The position numbers were made by a program, and so were the translations under genes. The notes below the pieces were generated by a model. It was not told the DNA's origin and did not search any database. It was given only the letters and a program-made list of their open reading frames with translations. From JAAUTS01 sp034440395 (GTDB taxonomy: Bacteria; Verrucomicrobiota; Verrucomicrobiia; Methylacidiphilales; JAAUTS01), in assembly GCA_034440395.1 (NCBI GenBank), contig JAWXBW010000024.1, positions 1 through 63,503 of the forward strand: 63,503 nucleotides of DNA, in the 5' to 3' direction. Shown in pieces: positions 7,942-19,000 of the stretch. Every line of letters starts with the position of its first letter. Position 1 is the stretch's first letter.

Positions 7942-9714
7942 ATGTATCGGACACAACATTGTGCAGAATTACGGGCAACTGATATCGGGAAAAGTGTAAC
8001 CTTGGCAGGCTGGGTGGACTCTCGGCGTGACCATGGTGGCGTAATTTTTATTGATCTGCGGGATCGTGAAGGCGTGACGCAGATCGTTTTTAATCCTGAA
8101 CAGAATAAGGTTGTGGCTGAGGCCGCCCATGGTCTGCGCAGTGAATACGTGATCCAAGTTGTAGGAAAAGTCGTAGCTCGCTTAGCTGGAACAGAAAACA
8201 AGAATTTACAGACCGGGGAGATAGAGCTTTCGGCTGAGGAGTTGATTATTCTCAACACTTCTGAGGTTCCGCCCTTCCCACTGGATGAAGACTCGGTGAA
8301 CGAAGACTTACGCATGACCTATCGTTATTTAGATCTTCGTCGGCCTAAGATGATTAATAACCTGAGGGTTAGACATCAAGCCCTGCAAGCAGTCCGCACC
8401 TATTTGGATGCGGAACGTTTTTTTGAAATCGAAACCCCCATTCTTTTTAAAAGCACGCCAGAAGGGGCTCGTGAATTTCTCGTCCCCTCACGTTTAAACC
8501 CTAAAAAATTCTATGCCCTAACCCAATCGCCGCAACAGTATAAGCAATTGTTGATGGTCGGCGGTATTGAACGCTATTACCAAATAGCAAAATGTTTCCG
8601 TGACGAAGATTTACGAGCAGATCGTCAGCCAGAATTTACCCAGATCGATTTAGAGATGTCCTTTATTGAACGGGAAGATATTTATAAATTAATCGAAGGT
8701 CTCGTGGCGGCAGTTTGGAGGAAAACCTTAAACCACGAGGTACAGCTTCCATTGCCCCGTGTGACATTTAAAGATGCCATAGATATTTATGGGATTGATA
8801 AACCAGATCGTCGTTTTGATTTGAAGTTAACAGACCTGTCGAACGTTTTTAAAGATTCGCAGTTCAAGGTATTTCGTTCGGTTTTAGATTCAGGCGGTGT
8901 TGTAAAGGGACTTAATGCTAAAGGGCTGGCCTCGATCACACAGGGGCAAATTGAGGATTTAACGGAACTAGCTAAATCCCATGGAGCCAAGGGACTGGCC
9001 TGGATTAAGTCTGAGGGGGGTGAATGGAAATCTCCCATTGTGAAGTTTTTCAGCGAACAAGAAAAAGCGGAGCTGACCAAATTACTGGATATCGGGGAAG
9101 GGGATTTGATTCTTTTCGGGGCCGGAGAATGGCTAGCTACGTGTGAAGTTTTGGGTCAGATTCGTTTACGTGCCGCCGAATTATTGGAGGCTGCGGGTAA
9201 ACTAAATCGTCAAAAAGGCGTGTTTGATTTCTTCTGGGTCGTGGACTTCCCGCTACTAAGCTTCGATAAAGAAAACCAGCGTTTTTTCTCAACCCACCAT
9301 CCCTTCACCGCACCAGTGGCGGAAGATGTGGTGCTATTAGAATCTGATCCCACGAAGGTTCGTGGTCAGCACTATGATCTGGTTTTAAACGGAGTAGAGT
9401 TAGGTGGAGGCAGCATCCGTATCCATCAAGGTGCCATTCAGGAAAAGCTCTTTACGGATTTACTGAAAATTCCAGCAGATATTGCGGAGTCACGCTTTGG
9501 TTACATGGTGAAGGCCTTAAAATTTGGAGCACCTCCACACGGCGGTATCGCTCTAGGCTTTGATCGTCTCGTCGCCATCATAACTGGCTCCACCAGTATC
9601 CGTGACGTTATGGCTTTCCCTAAAAATAATAAGGGCATCGACTTGATGAGCCAAGCTCCAGGAGATGTGGAGCCGAAGCAGCTACGTGATCTTCACATTC
9701 AATTGAAAGAATGA
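7942..9714 (+). CDS. aspS: aspartyl-tRNA synthetase, bacterial type
   Basis: This 590-residue class II synthetase charges tRNA-Asp (or both tRNA-Asp and tRNA-Asn if it is non-discriminating). An N-terminal OB-fold anticodon-binding domain (WVDSRRDHGGVIFIDLRDREG) is followed by class II motif 1, motif 2 with FRDEDLRADRQPEFTQ, the bacteria-specific GAD insertion domain around residues 280-420 and motif 3 (GLALGFDRL-like, read here as IALGFDRLVAI). The full length and intact motifs indicate a working enzyme. It follows hisS by 45 bases, a common bacterial arrangement. Whether it is discriminating would depend on whether the genome carries asnS or gatCAB, which are not here. Confidence 0.97.
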   Translation: MYRTQHCAELRATDIGKSVTLAGWVDSRRDHGGVIFIDLRDREGVTQIVFNPEQNKVVAEAAHGLRSEYVIQVVGKVVARLAGTENKNLQTGEIELSAEELIILNTSEVPPFPLDEDSVNEDLRMTYRYLDLRRPKMINNLRVRHQALQAVRTYLDAERFFEIETPILFKSTPEGAREFLVPSRLNPKKFYALTQSPQQYKQLLMVGGIERYYQIAKCFRDEDLRADRQPEFTQIDLEMSFIEREDIYKLIEGLVAAVWRKTLNHEVQLPLPRVTFKDAIDIYGIDKPDRRFDLKLTDLSNVFKDSQFKVFRSVLDSGGVVKGLNAKGLASITQGQIEDLTELAKSHGAKGLAWIKSEGGEWKSPIVKFFSEQEKAELTKLLDIGEGDLILFGAGEWLATCEVLGQIRLRAAELLEAAGKLNRQKGVFDFFWVVDFPLLSFDKENQRFFSTHHPFTAPVAEDVVLLESDPTKVRGQHYDLVLNGVELGGGSIRIHQGAIQEKLFTDLLKIPADIAESRFGYMVKALKFGAPPHGGIALGFDRLVAIITGSTSIRDVMAFPKNNKGIDLMSQAPGDVEPKQLRDLHIQLKE

Positions 9715-9781
9715 GTCAGTAAATCTCCGCCTTGTTGCACTTTTTATAATCTAAGTCATATTAAATCAAAGAAAATACCCT

Positions 9782-10147
9782 ATGAGCCAACCCAAAATTA
9801 TCGCCTATCTAAAACCGTCCTGCGGCTGGAGCCGTGGAGTGCGTGCCATTCTTAATAAATACAACTACGAGTTTGAGGATCGTGACATTATTAATAATCC
9901 TGCTCAACGCATGGAAATGATTCAGAAAAGTAAACAAGAGCTCTCGCCTTGCGTAGAAATCGACGGACATATGCTTCCCGATATTAGCGGTGAAGAAGTC
10001 GAGGCTTGGCTTCTAGCAAAAGGTTATGTGACCAAAGACGGCACTCCTGTGGGTGTGGCTACGGATCGTGGATGTTCCGACGAAGAGCACGCCGCGCAAG
10101 CGATGGGAGCGGCAGTTGCTAACATTCGCTTCATCCCAAGACAGTAA
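9782..10147 (+). CDS. glutaredoxin-family protein with a CGWS active site
   Basis: This 121-residue protein has a thioredoxin-fold N-terminus with a single-cysteine CGWS redox motif (Cys14). A cis-Pro region (LSPCVEIDG) and a glutaredoxin-like DISGEEVEAWL helix follow. The C-terminal 35 residues, which contain a second Cys, go beyond a typical glutaredoxin of 80-90 residues. CGWS resembles the monothiol CGFS class that handles Fe-S clusters, but the class cannot be fixed from sequence. A weak promoter-like TTGCAC (9735) with TATTAA (9759) would give a leader of about 11 bases. The next gene starts six bases downstream, suggesting one transcript. Confidence 0.85.
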   Translation: MSQPKIIAYLKPSCGWSRGVRAILNKYNYEFEDRDIINNPAQRMEMIQKSKQELSPCVEIDGHMLPDISGEEVEAWLLAKGYVTKDGTPVGVATDRGCSDEEHAAQAMGAAVANIRFIPRQ

Positions 10148-10153
10148 GTCTTC

Positions 10154-10999
10154 ATGGTAGAAGTTGCACAACAAAGGGCTCTGGAATCCCTCCTTGCGGA
10201 TGATGACATCGCCATGCGTCGTCTTGTGGTTGAAGAACTTTTTCAACAACGTGAAAAGAATGCGGAGTTGGTGGAACTTTTGGCACACTCTACGATTCCA
10301 CAGGTTTCTAATCAAGCTAAGGGAATCCTAAAAAAGTGGAAAGGCGAGACCACTACGGTTCCGCAAATCTCACAAACTTCCCAAGGCCATGTCGTGGCCT
10401 GGCAAGACCTAGAGCATCTTTGTTGGCTGTTCGCTAAAACGGAATACCCTTTTTATAATACGGTGCTAGGTAGTCAACAACTAGACGATCTTGCTGAAAG
10501 AGTTCTTACTCATTATCAGTCTCATCCTCAAAATACGGCAGGCAAATTATTGGCGTTGCACAAAGTCTTGGTTCAAGAAGAAAAATTTTCTGGAAATAAA
10601 GAAAACTATTATTCACCATCCAATAGCTATCTCAATCAGGTTTTAGAGTATAAGACTGGCATTCCACTGACCTTAGCTTTGATCTACATATTCATCGGAA
10701 TGCGGTTAAATTGGAACATAGTAGGAGTGAATACGCCTGGACATTATTTAGCTTCGATTGATGGCTTAATATTCGATCCGTTTTTTGGAGCGATGACCTT
10801 AAAGCCTGAGGCTTTGGCGGTACGGTTTGGCGGCACAATTGAGGAGTGTGGTTGTGCTCATTTTTTTTCGGCTACGCCATTTGAAACAGCAGAAAGAATG
10901 CTATCTAATTTAATGAACAGCTACTCCCGTTTAGGAGATGAGGCTAAGTTAAAACGAGTAAAGTCTTACCTACTCATCCTCAAAGAAAACATGCTTTGA
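10154..10999 (+). CDS. SirB1-family transglutaminase-like protein with N-terminal helical domain
   Basis: The C-terminal two thirds matches the SirB1/UPF0162 family: YYSPSNSYLNQVLEYKTGIPLTLALIYI, then GVNTPGHYLA and IFDPFFGAMTL. The family has a transglutaminase-like fold and its biochemical function is poorly defined. The usual catalytic cysteine position is not convincing here, as is common in this family. The first 65 residues look like a short HEAT-like helical repeat (LLADDDIAMRRLVVEELF). The gene lies six bases after the glutaredoxin. The last helices (ERMLSNLMNSYSRLGDEAK) resemble the TPR-like tail typical of SirB1 proteins. Confidence 0.8.
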   Translation: MVEVAQQRALESLLADDDIAMRRLVVEELFQQREKNAELVELLAHSTIPQVSNQAKGILKKWKGETTTVPQISQTSQGHVVAWQDLEHLCWLFAKTEYPFYNTVLGSQQLDDLAERVLTHYQSHPQNTAGKLLALHKVLVQEEKFSGNKENYYSPSNSYLNQVLEYKTGIPLTLALIYIFIGMRLNWNIVGVNTPGHYLASIDGLIFDPFFGAMTLKPEALAVRFGGTIEECGCAHFFSATPFETAERMLSNLMNSYSRLGDEAKLKRVKSYLLILKENML

Positions 11000-11049
11000 T
11001 TCGTGTGAGAGTCGCAGGGACGAACTCGCCGTAGCTTAGATAGATAAGA

Positions 11050-12033
11050 TTACTTGGCTTGCGGCCAAACGCTATAAAGATAGATTCCGTAGCCCAAGAA
11101 TAGTGCGGCGCCTTCCCAGCGTTTAAGCTGGAAATTTGTGGCCATAAGCGGTAAGAGCACTAAGGAAAAAATCAGCATGACGACAAGGTCAGAAGTTTGT
11201 ATTCCTGGGAAACTCATGGGCTGAACAGTGGCGGAAAGACCAAGAATGAATAGGATATTGAAAATGTTTGAACCCACAATATTGCCGATGGCTATCTCGG
11301 GTTCTTTTTTGAAGGCAGCGACGATACTTGTAGCTAACTCAGGCATACTCGTTCCTGCTGCGACGATGGTCAGCCCGATAAGTGCTTCACTCATGCCCAA
11401 GATGCGCGCTAGGGCGACAGCGTTTTCTACCAGTATTTTTCCTCCTAAAACTAATAAGGCAAGACCACCTATAATCATGAGAACATTAGACCAGAGCTTT
11501 CCCAAGTCCTTGGGCATACTCCCAGCGTAATCTTTATCAAGGGCAGCGTTGTGAGTTTTACGCGCTAAAAAGTAAGTAAAAATGGTGTAGCCAATGATTG
11601 AGAGGAAAAAGATGATTCCCTCCAGCCTTGTGAGCTGCCCGTCCATTAGGAAATAGGCTCCGAAAAGACCAACCCCAATCATGATAGGGAGATCAACTTT
11701 GATGATTTGATTTTCCACTTTCATCGGACAAATAAGAGCAGTTAAACCCAAAATAAAGGCGATGTTAAAAATGTTAGAACCGACGACGTTACCCACCGCG
11801 ATGTCGCCTTGATTAGCAAGAGCAGCCTTGAGGCTAACGATTAATTCAGGGGAGCTCGTTCCAAAGGCTACGACAGTTAGACCTACGGCGAGCGGAGTTA
11901 AGCCGCAGCGGAGAGCGAGATTAGAGCTACCCTTGACAAGGTAATTTGCCCCGAACGTCAGGATGACGAGCGAGACCAGAAGAAGGAGAATAATGATCAA
12001 CATTATTTCATTAAGACATAAATTTGGTGCCAT
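11050..12033 (-). CDS. calcium/sodium:cation antiporter, CaCA family (YrbG-like)
   Basis: This is a 327-residue inner-membrane ion exchanger with about ten membrane helices. The two inverted alpha-repeats are clear: the first around residues 45-80 (AFGTSSPELIVSL then GNVVGSNIFNIAFILGL), the second around 225-265 (AAGTSMPELATSI then GNIVGSNIFNILFILGL). The Glu in each PEL motif and the GSNIFN motif coordinate cations in this family. A promoter-like TTGACT and CTATAT lie about 45-75 bases upstream on the minus strand. The transported ion pair (Na+/Ca2+, K+ or H+) cannot be deduced. Confidence 0.93.
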   Translation of the reverse strand: MAPNLCLNEIMLIIILLLLVSLVILTFGANYLVKGSSNLALRCGLTPLAVGLTVVAFGTSSPELIVSLKAALANQGDIAVGNVVGSNIFNIAFILGLTALICPMKVENQIIKVDLPIMIGVGLFGAYFLMDGQLTRLEGIIFFLSIIGYTIFTYFLARKTHNAALDKDYAGSMPKDLGKLWSNVLMIIGGLALLVLGGKILVENAVALARILGMSEALIGLTIVAAGTSMPELATSIVAAFKKEPEIAIGNIVGSNIFNILFILGLSATVQPMSFPGIQTSDLVVMLIFSLVLLPLMATNFQLKRWEGAALFLGYGIYLYSVWPQAK

Positions 12034-12213
12034 GCAAGCTGCAGTGCACTAAATTCTCCGCTCAAGGATATAGCGGTCACTAGTTAAAGTAAGTCAAGAT
12101 CGTAAACGGGTGTCCGCGCTTTTCGTATTTGTTTAAGTAGCCAATCGATTGTTTTCATTTTGCATATTTGAAAATAGGATCGCTTTTTTGGTTTTTTCTT
12201 TTAGGTTAGAGTC

Positions 12214-13065
12214 ATGGCAATAAAATGGATTGCGTTGTTATTTCTTGTTTTAATTACAACAGTAAGGGCGGATTTGTTTACGGGCAGTTTTCTAAAAAGT
12301 GCGGCTTGGAAGGATGGCAAGGCGGAATTCAATCTCTACGACGCTCGACAAGTGCGCTACGGGGTGCAGCATCCCAGCGAAGTTACCCATATCGTGGTGA
12401 GTGAAAAATTTGCTGCCAAAACCTTGGTAAAATCAGACAAGTGGGATGCGGAGAGTGCTTATCACGTGCTTAAATTAAATCAAATCTTGCACATCCCAAC
12501 TGGGATCTATGTGTATCAACAAATGCATTCATCTTTCTGGAATTTAGAGGATGGGCGGCTGCTCAAATGGACATTGACGAGCAACGACAGTTGCGGAAAC
12601 ACCTTTAAAATTGGAGAAAGAACCGGGAACGAAATGCGGATGCGCTATTTTACTTACTGGGAAAATATGGTGGAGGGAGAATTAACTTTTCCTCTCACTG
12701 CGGAGACGGTTTTTTACGATGAACTGCCCCTTTGGGTGCGGACACTGGATTTTACCAAACCCTCAGGGGAGAAGAGTTTTTTGTTGGCACCCACCACGAT
12801 TACGTCGAAGAACACGCCGCTGGCCTTCACTCCGGCAAAAGTTTCGTGGAAGCAGGAGGGTAAAAGAATCGTGTTAACAATCTCCAGTTCGCTAGGAAGT
12901 GATCGATTCTGGCTGAAAGCAGAGTCTCCCCATTTGTTGTTGGAATGGCGTCAGGCAAATGGTGGCCAGTTAACTTTGCGCCGATCTCTCAAGCTGCCCT
13001 ACTGGGAGTATAATCAACCAGAAGATGCAGAAAAGGTGTTGAAAGATCCAAGTTTGCAACAGTAA
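12214..13065 (+). CDS. secreted protein of unknown function
   Basis: A cleavable signal peptide is evident (hydrophobic residues 5-17, VRA before DLFTG). The mature 260 residues are rich in beta-strand pattern. They include DGKAEFNLYDARQVRYGVQ, an LNQILHIPTGIYVYQQM stretch, and a central SNDSCGNTF segment. This pattern resembles a family of exported proteins common in Verrucomicrobiota that, from memory, is often given a misleading septum-formation-inhibitor name in databases. No catalytic site is recognisable. It is transcribed away from the CaCA antiporter and is separated from the addB-like gene by about 210 bases. Confidence 0.75.
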   Translation: MAIKWIALLFLVLITTVRADLFTGSFLKSAAWKDGKAEFNLYDARQVRYGVQHPSEVTHIVVSEKFAAKTLVKSDKWDAESAYHVLKLNQILHIPTGIYVYQQMHSSFWNLEDGRLLKWTLTSNDSCGNTFKIGERTGNEMRMRYFTYWENMVEGELTFPLTAETVFYDELPLWVRTLDFTKPSGEKSFLLAPTTITSKNTPLAFTPAKVSWKQEGKRIVLTISSSLGSDRFWLKAESPHLLLEWRQANGGQLTLRRSLKLPYWEYNQPEDAEKVLKDPSLQQ

Positions 13066-13276
13066 TTACCAAAAAAAATTGAACGTAATTCCGTTCGAGA
13101 TCGAGTCCATATTAAAGGATCAGTATTGCTATAATGTGGTCTAGCTCTGTCTTTATTAGCTCTTCTTATCTGTAAACATGAAAATGCTTAATGTTAGTTA
13201 CAGTAGATACGGGAATATTATTCCTGACTATTTTTTTCTCGGGTGACAAGCGGTTGTTGGCTTGTACTCTTTTTCT

Positions 13277-16093
13277 ATGAGTCAACCCTGCTTACGGATG
13301 TATCGCTTAGCAGAGGATGCTTGGGAGGCGGAGGTCTTTCCGTGGCTTCGGGCTCGTGCCGCTTCTGCCCTTGCGGGTGAATCAGTTTGGGTTGTTTTAC
13401 CTACCCAAGCTCAGGCTCTTTGGTTGCGGCAACGCTGCCTTTACGCAGGACTCGCACTGATCGGAGTTAAATTCCTTACTCCGGGCTCTTTACGCAAACA
13501 GATGTGTCGTGTCTTAGACGTAGAAACGAACACCATGGGGCGGGAAAGCTTAGAGTTTCTTTTACGCTTACAAGCTCTTAAGGGCTCTTCCCCACAGGCA
13601 CGCTCGGTAGCACTAAGTCCTGGCGATTGTTTGAGAGCTCTGGATGATTTAGGCCGTGCTGGTTGGACGGGCGAAGAGACGGACTTGGGTGAGGTGCCAT
13701 CGCCGGTAAAAGACTGGTTAACTATTTTAGGTAAGAGTGGAGCATGGACACCAGCATTAGATAAAAAGTTACAGCATAAGGCTATGGAAATTCGTCCAGA
13801 CAGCCATAAAATAGCTATCTTGGTTTATGGGTGGGATGCCAATCTTTATTCAGAACACACTTTACTAAAAGCGGCTGCGTGTGTTTCCGATTCTATGTTG
13901 GTTCTAGTTCCTGCCCCACGTATTTCCAGTCACGATCTAGACGCTTCATGGGTTGATTTTTTGGAAAAGTTGTGGAACACAGAGGCAGAGATTTGTCCTG
14001 CTTCTGATTTCATTTCGGCTAGTGACACTTTAGTAGAGCGTTTAGTACGGCGTGGTGAAGGCAACGGCATATTAACACCGCCTCTTCTTCTAGCGGGTAA
14101 GACTGCCCAGGATCAGCTGGCCTTGGTTGAGAATCAGCTCCTAAAATGGTTAGTTGAGGGATCAGCCCAAGATCGGATCGCACTGGTTTTTTGTGGTTCT
14201 AGTCCACTATCCTTACAGTTAACATCTCGTCTCTTAGAATTAGAGATTCCTTTTCATGATGAGGTTGGGCATTTGGAATATCCCGACATGGACTTGCAGG
14301 TGCAGCGTGTTTTAGCAGATTATTTTTTATCGAATGGAAACGTGTATCTCTTTTTAGACTTACTGGATCTGTTAGCATTAGGGAAAGGGACTTGGCCTGA
14401 TTCTCTAGATGCTCGTGCTCGGCTCTACCAATCTTTCCGAGTTTCTCAAAGTCAACAAATACGCGTGTTACTAAGTTCTGTGGATGAGAAGAGCTCAGCC
14501 TTGCTCAAGCGGCTTGCGGAGTTGGCGAAAACCTTAGGGGATTGGCCTCAGCAGGGAGAGTGGGAAAACTTGAAAGCAGCATGGCAAAAGGTTACGAATG
14601 TTCTACATGTGGATTTAGCGAAGTTGGAGCCGCTCTGGTCCCGTATGGATGATTTGTTGACTGGCCAAGTTATCGATGGCCGAGCTTTCTTGCAGTATGT
14701 TGTAGCGATTACAAAAACCTCGCGACATACGAGAGACGAGAAAGCTAATCAGCCCTTTGCTCGCATCGTGCTGACGACGATGGAACAGGCAGCTCAGCAA
14801 ACATGGGGACATGTGTGTTTTCTGGAATCAAATGAAGGTCAGTGGCCGCAAAGCAGTTTAGAGAATGCCTTTTTAGATGATGCGTTGCGCAGTGATTTAA
14901 ATGGTCGTCGTAGTAAAGTGCATTCTGTGCTGCTACGGAGCAGAGATCAGGTTAAATTAGGTCAAAGTCGATTTCTAGACATCTTAGAGAACACCTCTGG
15001 TCAGGTAGCTTTAGCCGCTCAACAGCAAAACCCAGAAAGTCCCGAGAAAGTTTTTTATCCCAATGAATGGTTTCTGCAATGCCTGATGCTGATTTCGAGT
15101 TCGCAAGAGCCCATTTTAAAAAGCTGGGAAAGAATGATTCAAAAGGCACCTGTGACATTATTAAAGAAGCGAGTGACTACGAGTTCTAACATTATTAACG
15201 AACTGGAACACTGTCAAAGGATCAGAAGCACACGTTTAAATGCAGATTTACCTTTTGATGAGTATCTCTTTTCCTACTCGAGTTCGGGCGAAAGAGCATG
15301 GTCAGTCACTACTCTAGAAAATGCGTTACAAAGACCAGCCACTTTTGCCTTAAAACAATTTTTTGACGTAGAATCGGTCGAGGCTCAAAAATTTAAACGG
15401 AGTGAGAATTGGATTTTAGGAACTTTGGTGCATGAATGGCTACGACTTTTAGTGAAGGCTAAAGATACCAGTGAGATCAACACGATTGAAAACAACTTGA
15501 AGAAAAAATACTTGCCTGATATCGCAAGTAACTCTATCTGGTGGCGCATCATTTTTGACCAAGCAAGATGGGCGGTAAAATCCTGTTGGGGACAGCTAAC
15601 TGTTACTAGTAGTAAGGATGACGTGCAGGCGGAGCTACCCATTGCGGGCACCATTACTACGGAATCTGGACTACTCAAACTCAGCGGGCGTCTTGATCTG
15701 GTGATGCGAAACCAATCAGATTGGTCAGATTCCACGGCGAAGATTATAGATTTTAAAACGGGCAAAACAGACATACCAAGTTCCGCCCAAATGCAAAGAG
15801 GTGAAGGCTTACAGTTTGCTGCCTATTTAGCTTTGGCTAATGTTTTGGGGGCGAGGGAGGTTAGTTTACTTTGTATAAATCCAAGAATAAACTTTAAAGG
15901 GGTTTTGAGTTTAGGGGATTTGGGTGCAGCGCTGGAAGGATTAGCTCTAGTCGCTACATTACAACACAGTCCCGTATTTGGAATGAGAGGCTCTCTTTTT
16001 AATCAGCACAAGATGACAGAACAACTACCTTTGGCGACGGTGCCCATTGAACCCACTATACTTGATAAAAAACGTGAGGTTCAGAATAAATGA
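13277..16093 (+). CDS. addB: AddB-like PD-(D/E)XK nuclease / inactive helicase subunit
   Basis: About 938 residues when started at the ATG (13277). The frame opens further upstream only at a TTG (13262). The N-terminal helicase-like region (VVLPTQAQALWLRQRCL) has no Walker A lysine, so it is probably a non-motor domain. The C-terminal third carries a PD-(D/E)XK nuclease: GRLDLVM (Asp), IIDFKTGK (Asp-x-Lys) and QFAAYL (Gln-x3-Tyr). The gene overlaps the helicase partner by four bases (ATGA at 16090). The pair matches AddAB-type double-strand break resection enzymes that feed RecA recombination. Sequence identity to AddB is low in the first half, so the subunit name is by context and domain. 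Confidence 0.82.
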   Translation: MSQPCLRMYRLAEDAWEAEVFPWLRARAASALAGESVWVVLPTQAQALWLRQRCLYAGLALIGVKFLTPGSLRKQMCRVLDVETNTMGRESLEFLLRLQALKGSSPQARSVALSPGDCLRALDDLGRAGWTGEETDLGEVPSPVKDWLTILGKSGAWTPALDKKLQHKAMEIRPDSHKIAILVYGWDANLYSEHTLLKAAACVSDSMLVLVPAPRISSHDLDASWVDFLEKLWNTEAEICPASDFISASDTLVERLVRRGEGNGILTPPLLLAGKTAQDQLALVENQLLKWLVEGSAQDRIALVFCGSSPLSLQLTSRLLELEIPFHDEVGHLEYPDMDLQVQRVLADYFLSNGNVYLFLDLLDLLALGKGTWPDSLDARARLYQSFRVSQSQQIRVLLSSVDEKSSALLKRLAELAKTLGDWPQQGEWENLKAAWQKVTNVLHVDLAKLEPLWSRMDDLLTGQVIDGRAFLQYVVAITKTSRHTRDEKANQPFARIVLTTMEQAAQQTWGHVCFLESNEGQWPQSSLENAFLDDALRSDLNGRRSKVHSVLLRSRDQVKLGQSRFLDILENTSGQVALAAQQQNPESPEKVFYPNEWFLQCLMLISSSQEPILKSWERMIQKAPVTLLKKRVTTSSNIINELEHCQRIRSTRLNADLPFDEYLFSYSSSGERAWSVTTLENALQRPATFALKQFFDVESVEAQKFKRSENWILGTLVHEWLRLLVKAKDTSEINTIENNLKKKYLPDIASNSIWWRIIFDQARWAVKSCWGQLTVTSSKDDVQAELPIAGTITTESGLLKLSGRLDLVMRNQSDWSDSTAKIIDFKTGKTDIPSSAQMQRGEGLQFAAYLALANVLGAREVSLLCINPRINFKGVLSLGDLGAALEGLALVATLQHSPVFGMRGSLFNQHKMTEQLPLATVPIEPTILDKKREVQNK

Positions 16094-19000
16094 AACTGCC
16101 CTTAGTTGACTCTCAGGCGCGTGAGCGATTCATTTATGAATTAGATAAAAATTTTTGCGTGTCGGCATCGGCCGGAGCGGGTAAGACGACGGCGATTGTG
16201 AAGCGCATCGTGACGATGGCTAGAGAAGACATTAAAATGATGGTTCAGGGCAAGCCCTTGCGATTGGGGAAGCTGGTGGTGGTGACGTATGGAGTCTTAG
16301 CAGCTGAGGAGCTCAGGGTAAGGGCACGGCAAGAAATTTTTGAAGCTATGGTGAGCGAGAATATTAAGCCGCAACAACTCTTAGCTGAATTCAATCAAGC
16401 CTATTTCGGAACGATCCATAGTTTTTGCTTAAAATTGATTCATGAAGAAGGGCGTCATGCAGGTTTGCCTGGAACGGTTCAACTTTTAGATGACGAAGAT
16501 GAGAGGTTGTGGCAACGCTTTATCGAAACAGATTTACAATTACCTAAGCAAGTTCCTGAAAGTTTGATTGATGTTGTGCTGCGCCATTATAGTTTCGATA
16601 AACTGTTGGATTTAGCGAAGGATCTGGGTGTGGCAGAGGCGAGTCGTTTAGTTAAAAAACTCCCAGAAGGAAAGCCTCCATACTTAGATTTTACGTCGGC
16701 ATTAAATATAGAATCGAAAAGGAGCAAGGATCTCCCCAAGTTTCAAGAGGAACTTTCTTCTTGGTATAAGCAGTATATTTCTGAAGAGAGCTATCTTCCA
16801 ATTATAGAATTTACAAAAGGGGGCGAAGCTTTTATTCAAGCGGTAAAAGACGGATTTATGCCTTTTGTGCAGTGGCTAAATGAACGAGCATGTTATTTAG
16901 CGGCACACCTAACGTTAGATTATGCCGCCTTTCGCCAAGCGGAAGGTTATCTGACTTATGACGACATGATAGCCTGTGCCCGTCAGTTACTGGAAAGTCC
17001 GGAGATTTTAGAGCGACTGCGGCAACGTGGTTATTGTGTTATGCTAGATGAAGCCCAAGACACAGACTCGGGTATGTTTGACATCTTAACTGAGTTAACG
17101 CGCCCTGTGAAAGCAGCGCCTTTTACATGGCCTTTAGATCCCGATGCTCCAGGTCCTTTAGCCGGTCGCTTCTCTTTTGTCGGTGACGATCAACAAGCCA
17201 TCTATGGGAATCGAGCTGATTTGGCTCATTACTATCGTTATGTAGAGGCCTATCGAAAAGGCGTCAGCGGAGAAGCCCTGGAGTTCAGTGTGACGATGCG
17301 TTGCCCAATTGCCGTTATCAATCAAGTGAACGACATTTTTTTGAAGCTTAAACAAAGCCTCGTGGAGTTCCGACACTTATCTCCTAAGCCAGAGGCATGT
17401 CAGGGGCAGGTTTTTTGGTTGAAATTAGAGAAAGAGATAGAAGGAAATGTTGATGAGTTATTCCAAGCAGAGTGTCAACAAGTAGTGGCGTGGTTAGCTA
17501 GGCAGGGTCGTTTAGGATTAGGAGTGCAGAAATGGTCCGAAGTGGCGATCTTATGTCCGCGTATTGATTGGCTTATTATTGCTTCAAAAATTCTTAAAGA
17601 GCATGGAATTCCTTCACACTTACTTTCAACAAAACAACGCCGCAAGGACTTTCCAGCTTACAGTTGGCCAGTGGCGTTATTGCATGTGTTGGCACACCCC
17701 ACGGATCGTTTTGAATTGATTGGGGTGTTACGCGAAGTTTTTTGTATATCAGATACGGTCCTGTTGCAGGTGCATCTAGAGAGTGATGGTTTAGATTTAT
17801 TTACTAAAATCTCACGTAGTCCTGATGAGACAGAATCTGAAAAACTTAATCGTAGCTTGCTGGAAAATGCGTTAAGTGTTTTAGGTATTTTAGCGGAAGA
17901 ATTGAAAATAGGTCAGTTAACAGATAGTTTTAGTTTGGCGCATTTTCTCACAACGATGATGGGGAGACTTAGCTTAAGTGAGCGGATTCTGGCGGCACAG
18001 CAAGATCCTGAACCTTTACAGAACTTTTACCAAGCGGCCTTATTAGCTGAGGCGGAAGGTATTTCAGTCAACATGTGGTTAGGGGAACAAAAAAAGCTTT
18101 TGGGCAAAGCTCCCCCGCGTATTGAAGGAAATCAAGACGAGGTCCAATTATTAACATCCTTAAAATCTAAGGGCTTGGAATGGCCAGTAGTGGTGGCTCT
18201 GGGATTGGGGCGCCCCATAGGTGTCCCACCCAAAGGCTATCCAGCGGTTCATCGTGCAAATGGTAAGGTCAATGTGCATTTTAACAATTTAACGTCTGAT
18301 GAAGTTGATAAAGCTAAAAAGAGAACAGCTAGTGATGAGGAATATCAGCGTCTTTTTTATGTAGAGCTTACACGAGCTAAGAAGTTACTTGTGTTACCAG
18401 CCAGCACTCATTTTTATAAAATTCAAAAACAGAGTTTTGGGGAGTTATGTAAGTTGGATCCTGTAGGTGTGTCCAACGCAGATTTGAAAAGTTCAACAGA
18501 ATCACCTAGTACTTTGTTGCCTGAAAACGATTCATGGGTTGATCTTACTCTAGAAGGAAAAAGTCAGGCTTATCAGAACGCACGACAGATTCCCAATCGA
18601 GTGCTGCCTCATGAGTTGGCGGTTAAAGAAGACACGAGACAGGACTTTATGGTGACACCTCTTCATGGTTTAGGTGGCGTTGATTATGGAACATGGTGGC
18701 ACGCCGTAATGGAGCATTACCCTTGGTCTGAGACAAAGGAAGAGCAGGATAAATTGTTAAGCATAGGCTTAGATGAATTACGTGGTGTCTTGGAACTTAA
18801 GCAGCGTGCCGTGACCGAGTTGGAGCTATGGCAAAGCAGTGAGGCGCGTGGCCAGTTATTGGGTTGGTCAAAAATGTTTTTAACCGAGTTGCCTTTTGCT
18901 TGGCCTCAGTCGCAATCATCTTGGATGGAGGGGATAGTGGACTTGGTTTTAATTGGCAAGAATGGGGGATTAGCTGTTTTAGATTGGAAGACTAATCGCC